Below, piece by piece: positions 1 through 7,489 of a DNA stretch of 19,372 nucleotides. The position numbers were made by a program, and so were the translations under genes. Within the stretch, counting starts at the first letter, position 1. Every line of letters starts with the position of its first letter. Origin of the DNA: Chloroflexi bacterium RBG_16_64_43 (GTDB lineage Bacteria; Chloroflexota; Anaerolineae; Anaerolineales; RBG-16-64-43); contig MGOA01000033.1 in NCBI GenBank assembly GCA_001796965.1, forward strand, positions 1 through 19,372. Reading direction: 5' to 3'. The notes beneath the pieces are model-generated. The model made no database searches, was not told where the DNA came from, and worked only from the letters and a program-made list of their open reading frames with translations.

Positions 1-22
1 GGTTGCCATCGGTTGTCACGTG

Positions 23-96
23 GGTGGCTGACGGGGCTTGAACCCGCAACGACTGGATCCACAGTCCAGTGCTCTGCCAATTGAGCTACAGCCACC
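23..96 (-). tRNA. tRNA-His (anticodon GUG)
   Basis: The minus strand folds into a full cloverleaf: 7-bp acceptor stem GTGGCTG/CAGCCAC, 4-bp D stem, anticodon stem CTGGA/TCCAG with loop CTGTGGA (anticodon GTG), and a T stem with one G·T pair. An extra G at position 96 pairs with the C discriminator at 23. This G-1:C73 pair is the identity element read by histidyl-tRNA synthetase, here encoded in the DNA. CCA is not encoded, since CAC follows the discriminator base, so it must be added afterwards. The gene lies 124 bp downstream of hisS on the same strand and has its own promoter. Confidence 0.97.
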
Positions 97-107
97 ATTC
101 GCGCGAC

Positions 108-137
108 ATTCTAACATGCTCAAACGCCGAGTGGCAA
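108..137 (-). promoter_or_regulatory. Promoter of tRNA-His
   Basis: On the minus strand TTGCCA (132-137) is followed after 18 bases by TAGAAT (108-113). This is a close match to a sigma-70-type promoter, with 5/6 matches in each box. Transcription would start near 101, about five bases before the mature tRNA 5' end. The tRNA can therefore be made independently of hisS upstream. Confidence 0.7.
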
Positions 138-220
138 GGATCGAGCCTCGAGGTTCTCGCCGGTGCAGCGCACTTCACACGTGACATCCCGTGCAGCGCG
201 CCGCTTCACTGCAGAATGTC

Positions 221-1504
221 TCACGCCATCAAAGGATCGAGCACCCGTCGCCGCACTTCAACAGCGAGATCCTCGACCTTCATTTCGATCTGCTCTCGCG
301 TCGCAAGGTCCTTGAGACTGACACTCGACCGCGCCATTTCGTCCGGTCCGCAAATGACCGCGAAACGAATGCCAGCCTGGTCGGCATACTTGAGCTGCTT
401 GGGAAGCCGGTCCGGTTTTGGGTACCACTCGACCAGAATGCCAACCTCTCGGAGGCGGCGTGCCAGATCAAGCGAGGTGTTCAACTCGCTTGCTGCAAAA
501 GTGGTGACCAGTACCTGGGCCGACGCCGTGCGCGGCGTCGGAAGGCGGCCGAATTTCGCAAGGACGAGCTGTATGACCACGTCGCCCATGGCAAATCCGA
601 ACCCCGGCAGGCGGTCCCCGCCCACGTCGCCGACCAGGTTGTCGTATCGTCCGCCGCCAAGCACGGCCCGGAATTCTCCGTCGCGGTCGCGCGCCTCGAA
701 AACCGTTCCCGTGTAATAGTCGAGCCCGCGCACGATTGTCGGATCGTATTCAACGTACTCCTCGACGCCAAGGGCCTTCACTGCGCCGAAAAAGGATTGA
801 AGCTCCTCGCTCTTCTTCCACAACTCCTTGTCCTCGAGCAACAAGGCGATTCCGCGAATCGAACTGGCGCTCAGTCCTTGTTCCGCCGCGTAGGCATCCC
901 ACTCTGACGCGCGCATCTTATCGCGCCGGTCGATGAGGCGGAACACCATGCCCCGTTGCTCAGATGCGACGCCCAAACGGGCCAACTCGGTTTCGACCAA
1001 TCGCCGGTTATTCACTTGCAGGTAGACTTGAGAAGGCATGAGGCCCACGTTTCGCAGGAACGTCGCCGCGACCGCGGCCAGCTCGGCATCCGCCTCGGGT
1101 GACTCAACCCCCACCAAGTCGACATTCCACTGGAAGAACTCTCGCGTTCGCCCCTTCTGTGGGCGCTCGTATCGCCAAAATGGACCAAAGGACCACCAAC
1201 GAATGGGAAGCGGCAACTGCCCTTGCCGCGCGGCAACCATGCGAGCGAGGGACGGAGTCAACTCGGGGCGCAGAGCTATTTGATCTCCTCCGCGATCGGC
1301 AAAACAGAAGGCTTGCTCTTTCACCAACTCCTCACCGGACTTGGCTTCGTACAATGCGAGCGACTCGAGGCAGGGGCCTTCGTATTCCTGGTAACCGAAC
1401 GAACGGGAAACTCGAGCGAGTTCCCCATAGAGCCACTGGCGTAACGCCATGGCCTCGGGATAGAAATCGCGCGTGCCCTTAACTGGTGAAATGATGGTCT
1501 TCAT
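221..1504 (-). CDS. hisS: Histidyl-tRNA synthetase
   Basis: This class II aminoacyl-tRNA synthetase charges tRNA-His with histidine in the cytoplasm. At 427 residues it has the usual length for HisRS. Visible motifs are class II motif 2 (GPFWRYERP, about 107-115, followed by GRTREF), the HisRS-specific stretch LDYYTGTVFEA (261-271) that forms the histidine pocket, and motif 3 GGGRYDNL (283-290). The C-terminal ~90 residues look like the anticodon-binding domain. The ATG start has GGAG five bases upstream (GGAGACCGA-ATG). It is transcribed toward tRNA-His, its own substrate, and lies downstream of the tRNA-Pro terminator, so it probably has its own promoter. I could not find a convincing one in 1505-1646. 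Confidence 0.97.
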   Translation of the reverse strand: MKTIISPVKGTRDFYPEAMALRQWLYGELARVSRSFGYQEYEGPCLESLALYEAKSGEELVKEQAFCFADRGGDQIALRPELTPSLARMVAARQGQLPLPIRWWSFGPFWRYERPQKGRTREFFQWNVDLVGVESPEADAELAAVAATFLRNVGLMPSQVYLQVNNRRLVETELARLGVASEQRGMVFRLIDRRDKMRASEWDAYAAEQGLSASSIRGIALLLEDKELWKKSEELQSFFGAVKALGVEEYVEYDPTIVRGLDYYTGTVFEARDRDGEFRAVLGGGRYDNLVGDVGGDRLPGFGFAMGDVVIQLVLAKFGRLPTPRTASAQVLVTTFAASELNTSLDLARRLREVGILVEWYPKPDRLPKQLKYADQAGIRFAVICGPDEMARSSVSLKDLATREQIEMKVEDLAVEVRRRVLDPLMA

Positions 1505-1640
1505 TCGGTCTCCAACCTGTAGCCCCCGGAATCCAATCGCGCGCTATCCTGCGTCCAAAACCGGCACCGTACCTTCTCCACAACGCACACCGCCCGCACC
1601 CGCCAAGCGCAGCGGTCAATCGCCACGCCGCCATGACTAG

Positions 1641-1670
1641 AGAAAAGAGCGGCCCGATATCGGGCCGCTC
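1641..1670 (-). terminator. Rho-independent terminator after tRNA-Pro
   Basis: A perfect 24-base palindrome (1647-1670, arms GAGCGGCCCGAT/ATCGGGCCGCTC) begins five bases after the tRNA-Pro discriminator on the minus strand. It is followed by TTTTCT (1641-1646). Hairpin plus U-run in the correct orientation makes this a terminator for the tRNA-Pro transcript, separating it from hisS. Confidence 0.88.
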
Positions 1671-1674
1671 CGTG

Positions 1675-1749
1675 TCGGGGCGGGCGGATTTGAACCGCCG
1701 ACCCCCTGCACCCCATGCAGGTGCGCTAGCCGAACTGCGCTACGCCCCG
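1675..1749 (-). tRNA. tRNA-Pro (anticodon GGG)
   Basis: The 75-base minus-strand cloverleaf has acceptor stem CGGGGCG/CGCCCCG, anticodon stem CCTGC/GCAGG with loop ATGGGGT (anticodon GGG), T stem GGCGG/CCGCC with TTCAAAT loop, and A73. CCA is not encoded. It reads CCC and CCU codons. It has its own -10 box upstream and a terminator immediately downstream, so it is a single-gene unit. Confidence 0.97.
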
Positions 1750-1760
1750 TCGACCCGATC

Positions 1761-1766
1761 ATTATA
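1761..1766 (-). promoter_or_regulatory. -10 box of tRNA-Pro
   Basis: TATAAT on the minus strand (ATTATA on plus) lies 11 bases upstream of the tRNA 5' end, the right distance for a start near 1754. No good -35 box is seen at 16-18 bases; TGGGCA (1784-1789) is the best and is weak. Confidence 0.6.
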
Positions 1767-1825
1767 GCCGATGCTCCTTGGGCTGCCCAGGGCGTAAGAT
1801 CGTGCCCCACCAAACACGACTCCCC

Positions 1826-2482
1826 TCACACGCCGCTATTGAGCCGGAAGCCGTGCCCACGCACCGTGACAATGTAGTCCCATTCGGTATCCACCTCCGC
1901 CAGCCGGTCGCGCAGGCGGCGCACCAGCGCATCGATCGCCTGCTCGGAGACTCCGTCCGTGGAAACCCCCGGCCAGACGCTCTCGACCACCTCTTCTCGC
2001 GACACCACTGCGCCGCTGCGCAAGTAGAGCAGCTCGAGCAGGCGGTACTGATGGACCGAAAGCGGCGGATCGATCTCCCTCTCACCGATCCACACCTTAT
2101 GCGCCCGTGGATCGATGTGCAACCGTCCGGCTTGCGCCAGGCCGCCCTCCAGTGTGAGCGGCACCGTCGAATCGGACGCAACGAACACGACTTGCAGGAC
2201 CAATGCAACTTGGATGATGTCGCCGTCAGACAGTTGGACTTCGTCGTCGACGGGTTGTCCATTAACCCAAGTTCCGTTCTTGCTGCCCATGTCTTTCAGG
2301 TAGGGAGACCCTTCGCGACGGAACACTCGAAGATGGTGGCGCGAGATTTGTCGATCCGGAATTGCCACGTCGCAGTCTTCGCCGCGCCCGAGGACCAGCC
2401 CTTCTTGAGGAATCGTCCACCGTTGCCCGCTGAGCGGACCGGATTGGACGATCAATACTGGCAGCTCCTCAAGTCCCGCCAT
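1826..2482 (-). CDS. FHA domain–winged-helix transcriptional regulator
   Basis: The 218-residue protein has two parts. Residues ~8-100 are a forkhead-associated (FHA) domain with the phosphothreonine-binding motifs intact: GR at 32-33, SRHH at 47-50 and GSKNGTWVNG at 66-75. Residues ~120-216 resemble an OmpR/PhoB-type winged-helix DNA-binding domain (LSVHQYRLLELL, a helix around VSEQAIDALVRRLRDRL, and the wing YIVTVRGHGFRL). There is no receiver domain, BTAD domain or membrane segment. FHA domains bind phosphothreonine, so this is probably a transcription factor controlled by Ser/Thr phosphorylation. The adjacent, divergent gene encodes a Ser/Thr kinase, an obvious candidate partner. The start at 2482 fits the FHA domain boundary, although its ribosome-binding site is poor. 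Confidence 0.88.
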   Translation of the reverse strand: MAGLEELPVLIVQSGPLSGQRWTIPQEGLVLGRGEDCDVAIPDRQISRHHLRVFRREGSPYLKDMGSKNGTWVNGQPVDDEVQLSDGDIIQVALVLQVVFVASDSTVPLTLEGGLAQAGRLHIDPRAHKVWIGEREIDPPLSVHQYRLLELLYLRSGAVVSREEVVESVWPGVSTDGVSEQAIDALVRRLRDRLAEVDTEWDYIVTVRGHGFRLNSGV

Positions 2483-2552
2483 GCGTCACACCACCGAAAT
2501 GTGCAAGACCCTCGTTGATTGGTGGACGAGCCAAGGGCCGGCTCGCATGCTG

Positions 2553-2558
2553 TATAAT
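2553..2558 (+). promoter_or_regulatory. -10 box, probable promoter of the Ser/Thr kinase
   Basis: A perfect TATAAT lies in the 224-bp divergent region between the FHA regulator and the kinase. No -35 match is visible at 16-18 bases upstream. Transcription from here would give a leader of about 140 bases before the kinase start. The leader includes a small hairpin CGGCCC/GGGCCG (2677-2692) just before the ribosome-binding site. Confidence 0.4.
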
Positions 2559-2706
2559 CGCCGTGAGTTCATCGGCCTGATGTCTGGACCTACGGGAGGG
2601 AGGTCCCGCCGAGACGAAAGACCAGGCCCCTGCCCCGCCTTCCCGGACCATCCGAAGTCGCTTCGCGTACGAGCACGGCCCATCGGGGCCGCGCGTGGAG
2701 CTGCGT

Positions 2707-3699
2707 ATGCCCAAGCCGCTTGCGCCCGGAGAATTCCTGCGCGGCCGCTACCGCATCCGGTCGATCATCGGCCAGGGCGGGATGGGTGCAATCTACCTGG
2801 CCGAAGATGAACGACTGACCGGGCGCCTGTGCGCTCTCAAAGAGGTCGTGCACGACACTGCCCTCTCCACCCAACTGCAACAACAGGCAGGCGAGCAATT
2901 CTACCGCGAAGCGAGCATCCTGGCCCGCCTCGATCATCCAAACCTACCCAAGGTCTCCGACTACTTCTCCACCACAACCAAAGACTACTTGGTGATGGAC
3001 TACGTTGCAGGCAGCGACTTACGCGCCCTCATCGAGCAAGCCCGGGCCGGGCGACGCTTCCTCGGCGAAGCGGAAGTGCTGGCATGGATGGGTCAGCTTC
3101 TGGATGCGTTGGAGTACCTGCACGGACAAGACCCACCCATCCTGCATCGCGACATCAAGCCCAGCAACATCAAACTCACGCCGATCGGTATCGTCAAACT
3201 GGTGGACTTCGGACTGGTGAAGGTGCTCGAGCCGGACGAAATGACGGTCACGGTCGTGCAGGGCCGGGGCACTGCGCTCTATACGCCCCTCGAACAATAC
3301 GGCGGCGACACGGGGCACACCGATCCACGCACGGACCTGTACGCGCTTGGCGCGACGCTCTATCACTTGTTGACGAACGAACCTCCGACCGAGGCGAAGC
3401 ACCGGTTCCTATCGCCAGAAGCCCTCATTCCCCCAAGACACCACAATCCCGGCATCTCCCTCGCGGTCGAACGGGCCATCCTGTGGGGCATGGCCTTGCA
3501 CCCGGCCGACCGGCCGCCGGATGTCAACGCCTTGCGCGAGTCGCTGATGGGCAAGATGCCGTCCCCTTCAACGGCGACGCGGTTGGGCGAAGGCCGCCCG
3601 AGTCCTGTTTTCCCCCCGCTTGGACGCGCCGAAGCCCTCTTGGCTGCATCGGCGTTGATGCTTCTGGCCATCGCGTTCGCCGTCTCCGCCGGGCGCTGA
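2707..3699 (+). CDS. Serine/threonine protein kinase, C-terminal membrane anchor
   Basis: A Hanks-type (eukaryotic-like) protein kinase of 330 residues. Motifs in order: glycine loop GQGGMG (22-27), ATP-binding Lys45 in ALKE, αC glutamate about 68, catalytic loop HRDIKPSN (147-154, Asp149), DFG at 167-169, activation loop with GTALYTPLEQYGG (188-200), and the D-x-Y-LG element (210-215). A hydrophobic segment (about 309-328) ends two residues from the C-terminus, so the kinase is a cytoplasmic domain held by one tail anchor with no external sensor. I chose ATG 2707 because GTGGAG lies six bases upstream; an in-frame GTG at 2695 would add four residues. It diverges from the FHA regulator, a likely substrate or phospho-reader. 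Confidence 0.93.
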   Translation: MPKPLAPGEFLRGRYRIRSIIGQGGMGAIYLAEDERLTGRLCALKEVVHDTALSTQLQQQAGEQFYREASILARLDHPNLPKVSDYFSTTTKDYLVMDYVAGSDLRALIEQARAGRRFLGEAEVLAWMGQLLDALEYLHGQDPPILHRDIKPSNIKLTPIGIVKLVDFGLVKVLEPDEMTVTVVQGRGTALYTPLEQYGGDTGHTDPRTDLYALGATLYHLLTNEPPTEAKHRFLSPEALIPPRHHNPGISLAVERAILWGMALHPADRPPDVNALRESLMGKMPSPSTATRLGEGRPSPVFPPLGRAEALLAASALMLLAIAFAVSAGR

Positions 3700-3700
3700 C

Positions 3701-3720
3701 ACCGGGTCACGCTGACCGGT
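3701..3720. terminator. Possible bidirectional hairpin between convergent genes
   Basis: The 21-bp gap between the convergent kinase and GH3 genes holds an imperfect inverted repeat, ACCGGGTCA/TGACCGGT with a 3-base loop and one bulged G. No U-run follows on either strand, so it may only slow or define transcript ends. Confidence 0.3.
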
Positions 3721-6498
3721 TCAGGTTCCCGCGCATCGCCTTCTCGCGAGGACCCACGCGGCAGCTCCCCCCAGCAACCCGCCAGAGAACGAAACGACAA
3801 CTCCTGCAAGAGGACCAGCCCAGCTGGCCATGGATTCTGAGCCCGGAAGGCCCATGGCAAGGTAGTCGTACGCCAGCAGACCGCCCACAACGACTGCCAG
3901 GCCGCCACGAACCTGCCACCCGCGTGCCCCGATTCGGCCGAACAAGAATCCAACCAGCGCTCCCAACCCCCCTAAAACCAACAGCGATGCGGCCAGCGCT
4001 GTTCCTCCCGTGGCGCTTTGTTCGGTGCCCACGCCCGCCGTCGGGGCGGCCTGCGGTGTGGCCGCGGAGACACCCGCTCCAAGTGTGGCCGTGGCCGGCG
4101 GTGTCGGGGCAATGGCCGTCACAAAACCTGGCGTCTCGCCCACCTGTAGCTGCAAGATCGTTGACACCATCGCAGGTTCACTCACCGCGTGAACTTCCAA
4201 CGCACCAATGCGATCGATGACGTGGCTGGCTGTCGCAAGCCCCGCCTGGGTAGCGCCCTCCAGCACCAGCGTGGGGATGTTCTCGGCCGGGTATGAAATG
4301 CGAAACCTCACCACGGTCCCATCCGGAACCAGGTGACCGTTTTGGTCGATGACCGGTCCCGCCCTCAAGTACAGGCTGTCGCCCACTCGATAGCCGCTCG
4401 GCGTAGGCGCTGGAGTGCCCGGCCCGGCGTCGACAGCCTCAACCGCCAACGGAATGATCTGATTCGGATCTGCCGACAACGCGGAAACCAGGCTGTAACC
4501 CACGCCTTCCACCGCCACGGGCGAGGCGCCCTGTGGCGCGAGCTCCCCAAAAAGCGTGCGAGCCGCTACCTCGAGTGCCGCAGGCACCTTGCTGTAGAGA
4601 GCGTAGTAAGCCGTTATCTTGCTGATGTCGGTTGAATCGAGGTAGTACGGCGCCCCCAAAGCAAAGACGATGACTTTCCGCCGCCGCACAAGATCCGCAC
4701 GTTGGCTGAGCAGATCGCTGAGAGCACGTGACCCCGCTACGGCTGGATCGGTGTCGAGTGTGAGGGCCACGATGATCGTCGATGATTCAAGATCACGGGT
4801 GAGGTTCTCATTTGGCACTCCCTGCAGGTACGTCGCTAGGTCTGCGAACGAATACGACGTGAGGCGGGTCGCCGAGATTTGCCCGCTCCCTTGCGGACCG
4901 TACATGCGTTCAACCACCTTTCGCAGCACGTCGTATGACACCAGAACCACAGACTCACAGGTGGCACACGGACGATACGAGCGCGAGTCGGTCAAAAACA
5001 GTATTCGATCCGCGGTCGTTGGCGGCTCGAGGCCTCGGTCATCGCCTTCGGCGGAGGCGGGGCTGAGCCGAGTCAATCCGTGGCTCTCAATCTCAAACGC
5101 CACCGCCTCGTCCGCACCTACTTCCACCCGTGTCGCCGCATACGTGGTGCTGTTCAAGCTGTCGAAGAACGGATACAAGCGGTACTTGAGGGCCAGAATC
5201 CTCACAACGGATTCGTCGACTCGTTGTGCGAATGCCGCATCCTCCTGATACTTCTGAACGAAGGAGGAAATCGTCTCCTCAATCGAGAGGCGCTCGTCGC
5301 CAACACCCGAGGAGCGGAAATCTGCCAGAAGCAACAAATCGTTGCCTGCCAGAAACGCATCCTTGGCGAGCAGGCGGCCCGCGAAGGCGACGCCGCTCGG
5401 ATCGTAAAAGCGGCGCACCGACTGGGAGCCCAGGGAATCGCTGACGGTCAAGCCGCCCGCTTCTCGCCAGCTACTGAACTCCGGTAGCCCCATAACTTGG
5501 GCCAGCGCCTGCGGGTCAAGGCTCAACGGGCGCGTGGTGACTCGGATGTTGCCTTGCAGGCCTTGGTAACGGATATGCGAAACTAGAAGCCCATCGGCCG
5601 TCCCGGCATCCCCTAACGAGCCACGAGTCACGGCCGCAAACGGAGCCAAGTCGATCTGTCGCAATTGCTCAAGCGCCTTACGTACGGTGGCAACTTCCTC
5701 TTCGGGATCGCGATCGCTCCCGCCGATCCCAGGGAAATGGGTCGGCACGACTGCCACTCGGCCCGCGCCCCCTCGATGAACACCGCGGATGAAGGCAGCC
5801 CCGAGGTCGCCGACCCAGAAGGGATCGCCGCCGAACACTCCCGACCCGATGTCACCCGCGGCCACCGGGTTCGGCCGCTCAACGACGTCCAGGCTCGGAC
5901 CGAGCAACATGTTCACCCCGAGGGCAGCCAACTCGCGCCCGGCCACAAGCCCGGCTGCCTCCGCCAATGTGGAATCCCATGTGGCGCCAATTGCCATCTG
6001 AGACGGCAGGAGGGTGACGTCGTTGGCGAGGCTCGATCCCGGATAGCCATCTCCGCTTTGGGCCAGCGCGATGAGCAGCGGCACGAAGGTGGACGCGGCA
6101 GGCGTCTGCGTGGCGCCCGGCCCGACCCCGGCTCGCGCGGCGCTGGCCCGAGCTTGTTGCAGCGCGTTCGTCAAGAGGTTCAGGCCGACGGCCTCCCCCG
6201 CCCCCGGGAGGATGTTGCCGTTGCTCGGGCGGAGCAGGACGCCGCCGATGTGGTATTCGCTGATGAGCTCGTAAATCGTAGAAGTGGGGGCGACGTCCTG
6301 CCCTTGGAATGTGACAATGAACAGCTGGCCGACGCGTTCCTGAGGCGAAAGTGATTCGAGCAGTCGCTCGGCCTTTTCCTGCGGCGTCGTTCCCTGGTAA
6401 GGCGTTGCGCCAAGCGCAGGAATCGCCAGCATGAGGATGATCGCAACCAGCAGGGTGCGCTGCCATACCTGAAGGTACGCCGCTCTAAGCCTGGTCAT
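3721..6498 (-). CDS. Membrane-anchored glycoside hydrolase family 3-like protein
   Basis: The 925-residue exported protein has an N-terminal signal or anchor (about 14-31, LLVAIILMLAIPALG). A GH3 N-terminal barrel spans about 45-430, with conserved pieces LSPQERVGQLF, GPSLDV (about 200-205) and HFPG (254-257). Residues ~490-680 resemble the GH3 C-terminal domain. A β-rich region (about 690-800), a Pro/Thr/Ala-rich linker and three predicted C-terminal membrane helices (about 833-853, 864-882, 893-916) follow. The nucleophile aspartate appears present (Asp354 in VSDSL). The usual Lys of the KHFPGHG motif is Thr253, the second His is Ile258, and the NagZ-type DSH acid/base loop is not recognisable, so activity is uncertain. 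Related enzymes remove β-N-acetylglucosamine or β-glucose. The substrate is unknown; the cell surface is the likely site. Confidence 0.85.
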   Translation of the reverse strand: MTRLRAAYLQVWQRTLLVAIILMLAIPALGATPYQGTTPQEKAERLLESLSPQERVGQLFIVTFQGQDVAPTSTIYELISEYHIGGVLLRPSNGNILPGAGEAVGLNLLTNALQQARASAARAGVGPGATQTPAASTFVPLLIALAQSGDGYPGSSLANDVTLLPSQMAIGATWDSTLAEAAGLVAGRELAALGVNMLLGPSLDVVERPNPVAAGDIGSGVFGGDPFWVGDLGAAFIRGVHRGGAGRVAVVPTHFPGIGGSDRDPEEEVATVRKALEQLRQIDLAPFAAVTRGSLGDAGTADGLLVSHIRYQGLQGNIRVTTRPLSLDPQALAQVMGLPEFSSWREAGGLTVSDSLGSQSVRRFYDPSGVAFAGRLLAKDAFLAGNDLLLLADFRSSGVGDERLSIEETISSFVQKYQEDAAFAQRVDESVVRILALKYRLYPFFDSLNSTTYAATRVEVGADEAVAFEIESHGLTRLSPASAEGDDRGLEPPTTADRILFLTDSRSYRPCATCESVVLVSYDVLRKVVERMYGPQGSGQISATRLTSYSFADLATYLQGVPNENLTRDLESSTIIVALTLDTDPAVAGSRALSDLLSQRADLVRRRKVIVFALGAPYYLDSTDISKITAYYALYSKVPAALEVAARTLFGELAPQGASPVAVEGVGYSLVSALSADPNQIIPLAVEAVDAGPGTPAPTPSGYRVGDSLYLRAGPVIDQNGHLVPDGTVVRFRISYPAENIPTLVLEGATQAGLATASHVIDRIGALEVHAVSEPAMVSTILQLQVGETPGFVTAIAPTPPATATLGAGVSAATPQAAPTAGVGTEQSATGGTALAASLLVLGGLGALVGFLFGRIGARGWQVRGGLAVVVGGLLAYDYLAMGLPGSESMASWAGPLAGVVVSFSGGLLGGAAAWVLARRRCAGT

Positions 6499-6529
6499 CG
6501 ACGGATGCGCCTTTCAACCGGCTCGCCCA

Positions 6530-7489
6530 TCAAGCGGCTCGCCGCGGCCATCGCTGGCAAAGGTCCGCGTGCACTCCGGGTGAGATGTTGCCTCCCGAAA
6601 TGAGCACGATGTGTTCTCCACCTAGGGTCAGATCCACTTGGCGAGCCGCAGCCAGTGGAACCGCTGCCGAGCCCTCGATGCGCTCGCCGTACCGCCACCA
6701 GGCGTCTGCAATCGCCCTGGCAATTGACTCTTCGTCGACCAGCACGAATTCATCCACAACTTCGCGCACAAGATCGAGGGTCTGGGATCCTGGCTCGACC
6801 GGCCCCGCCAGACCATCCGCCAGGCTCACACGTTCCACCACGCGGCTCATCTCCTGCCGGTGAAAGTGAGCATGCAGGAAGGCTGAGGCTTCCGATTGCG
6901 CGGCGACCACTCGCCACCCCGGGCGCAACGCCCGAACTGCACACCCTGTTCCGGCGGCCAAACCCCCACCGCCAGCAGGAACCCAGATGGTCGCGTGCTG
7001 TACCTGGCCCATCGCTTCCACTACCTCCAAGGCGAGGGTCCCCTGCCCCGCGATTACCCAATCATCGTTGTACGGCGATACCCACAATCGGCCCGACGCG
7101 CGCGCGTCCTCAATCGCCGCCGCTTCGGCCTCGCCGTAGCCACCCGCAACCATCACCACCTCAGCACCAAGCGCGCGCATGGCGGCGACCTTCTCCGGAA
7201 CCGCATGCGAATAGGTGAACACTCGAACTGGCGCTGCAACGATTCGAGCAGCGAAGGCAACCCCCTGCCCATGGTTTCCGGCCGAGGCTGCCACCAGCCC
7301 ACGCGCGCGCGCCTCCGCGGACTGGCCAAGGACCTTGTTCAATGCCCCACGTAGCTTGAAGGATCCCGTCGATTGTTGGTTCTCCCATTTCAGCCAAAGG
7401 GGGGACTCGTCATCATGGGTCAGCGGAGTCCGAACGCAATACGGCCGGATTCGCTCGGCGGCCTCGCGGATCGCCTCAAGCCTAACCAC
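6530..7489 (-). CDS. PLP-dependent threonine/serine dehydratase family protein
   Basis: A fold-type II pyridoxal-phosphate enzyme of 319 residues, the size of catabolic threonine dehydratases and serine racemases and lacking the ACT regulatory domain of IlvA. Visible features are the Schiff-base lysine in STGSFKLRGA (Lys45), SAGNHGQGVA (about 69-78), the glycine-rich phosphate loop GGGGLAAG (about 174-181) and SGGN near residue 299, whose serine normally contacts the pyridine nitrogen. The likely reaction is deamination of L-threonine or L-serine to the 2-oxo acid; serine racemase or hydroxyaspartate ammonia-lyase activity cannot be excluded. The GTG start overlaps the end of the upstream phosphodiesterase gene by eight bases, suggesting translational coupling. 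Confidence 0.88.
   Translation of the reverse strand: MVRLEAIREAAERIRPYCVRTPLTHDDESPLWLKWENQQSTGSFKLRGALNKVLGQSAEARARGLVAASAGNHGQGVAFAARIVAAPVRVFTYSHAVPEKVAAMRALGAEVVMVAGGYGEAEAAAIEDARASGRLWVSPYNDDWVIAGQGTLALEVVEAMGQVQHATIWVPAGGGGLAAGTGCAVRALRPGWRVVAAQSEASAFLHAHFHRQEMSRVVERVSLADGLAGPVEPGSQTLDLVREVVDEFVLVDEESIARAIADAWWRYGERIEGSAAVPLAAARQVDLTLGGEHIVLISGGNISPGVHADLCQRWPRRAA

Noticed and set aside
2595..2640. G-rich stretch and GACGAAAGACC-like sequence before the kinase as a known riboswitch
   Set aside because: It does not fit the conserved cores of the riboswitch classes I can recall, so I report only an unassigned leader.
2829..4220. A 463-codon plus-strand frame overlapping the kinase and the GH3 gene
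   Set aside because: Its translation is low-complexity and rich in Arg, Pro and His, shows no family motif, and runs across two well-supported genes in other frames.
5665..6354. A 229-codon plus-strand frame inside the GH3 gene
   Set aside because: It is antisense to a continuous 925-codon gene with recognisable domains, and its translation looks like a shadow.
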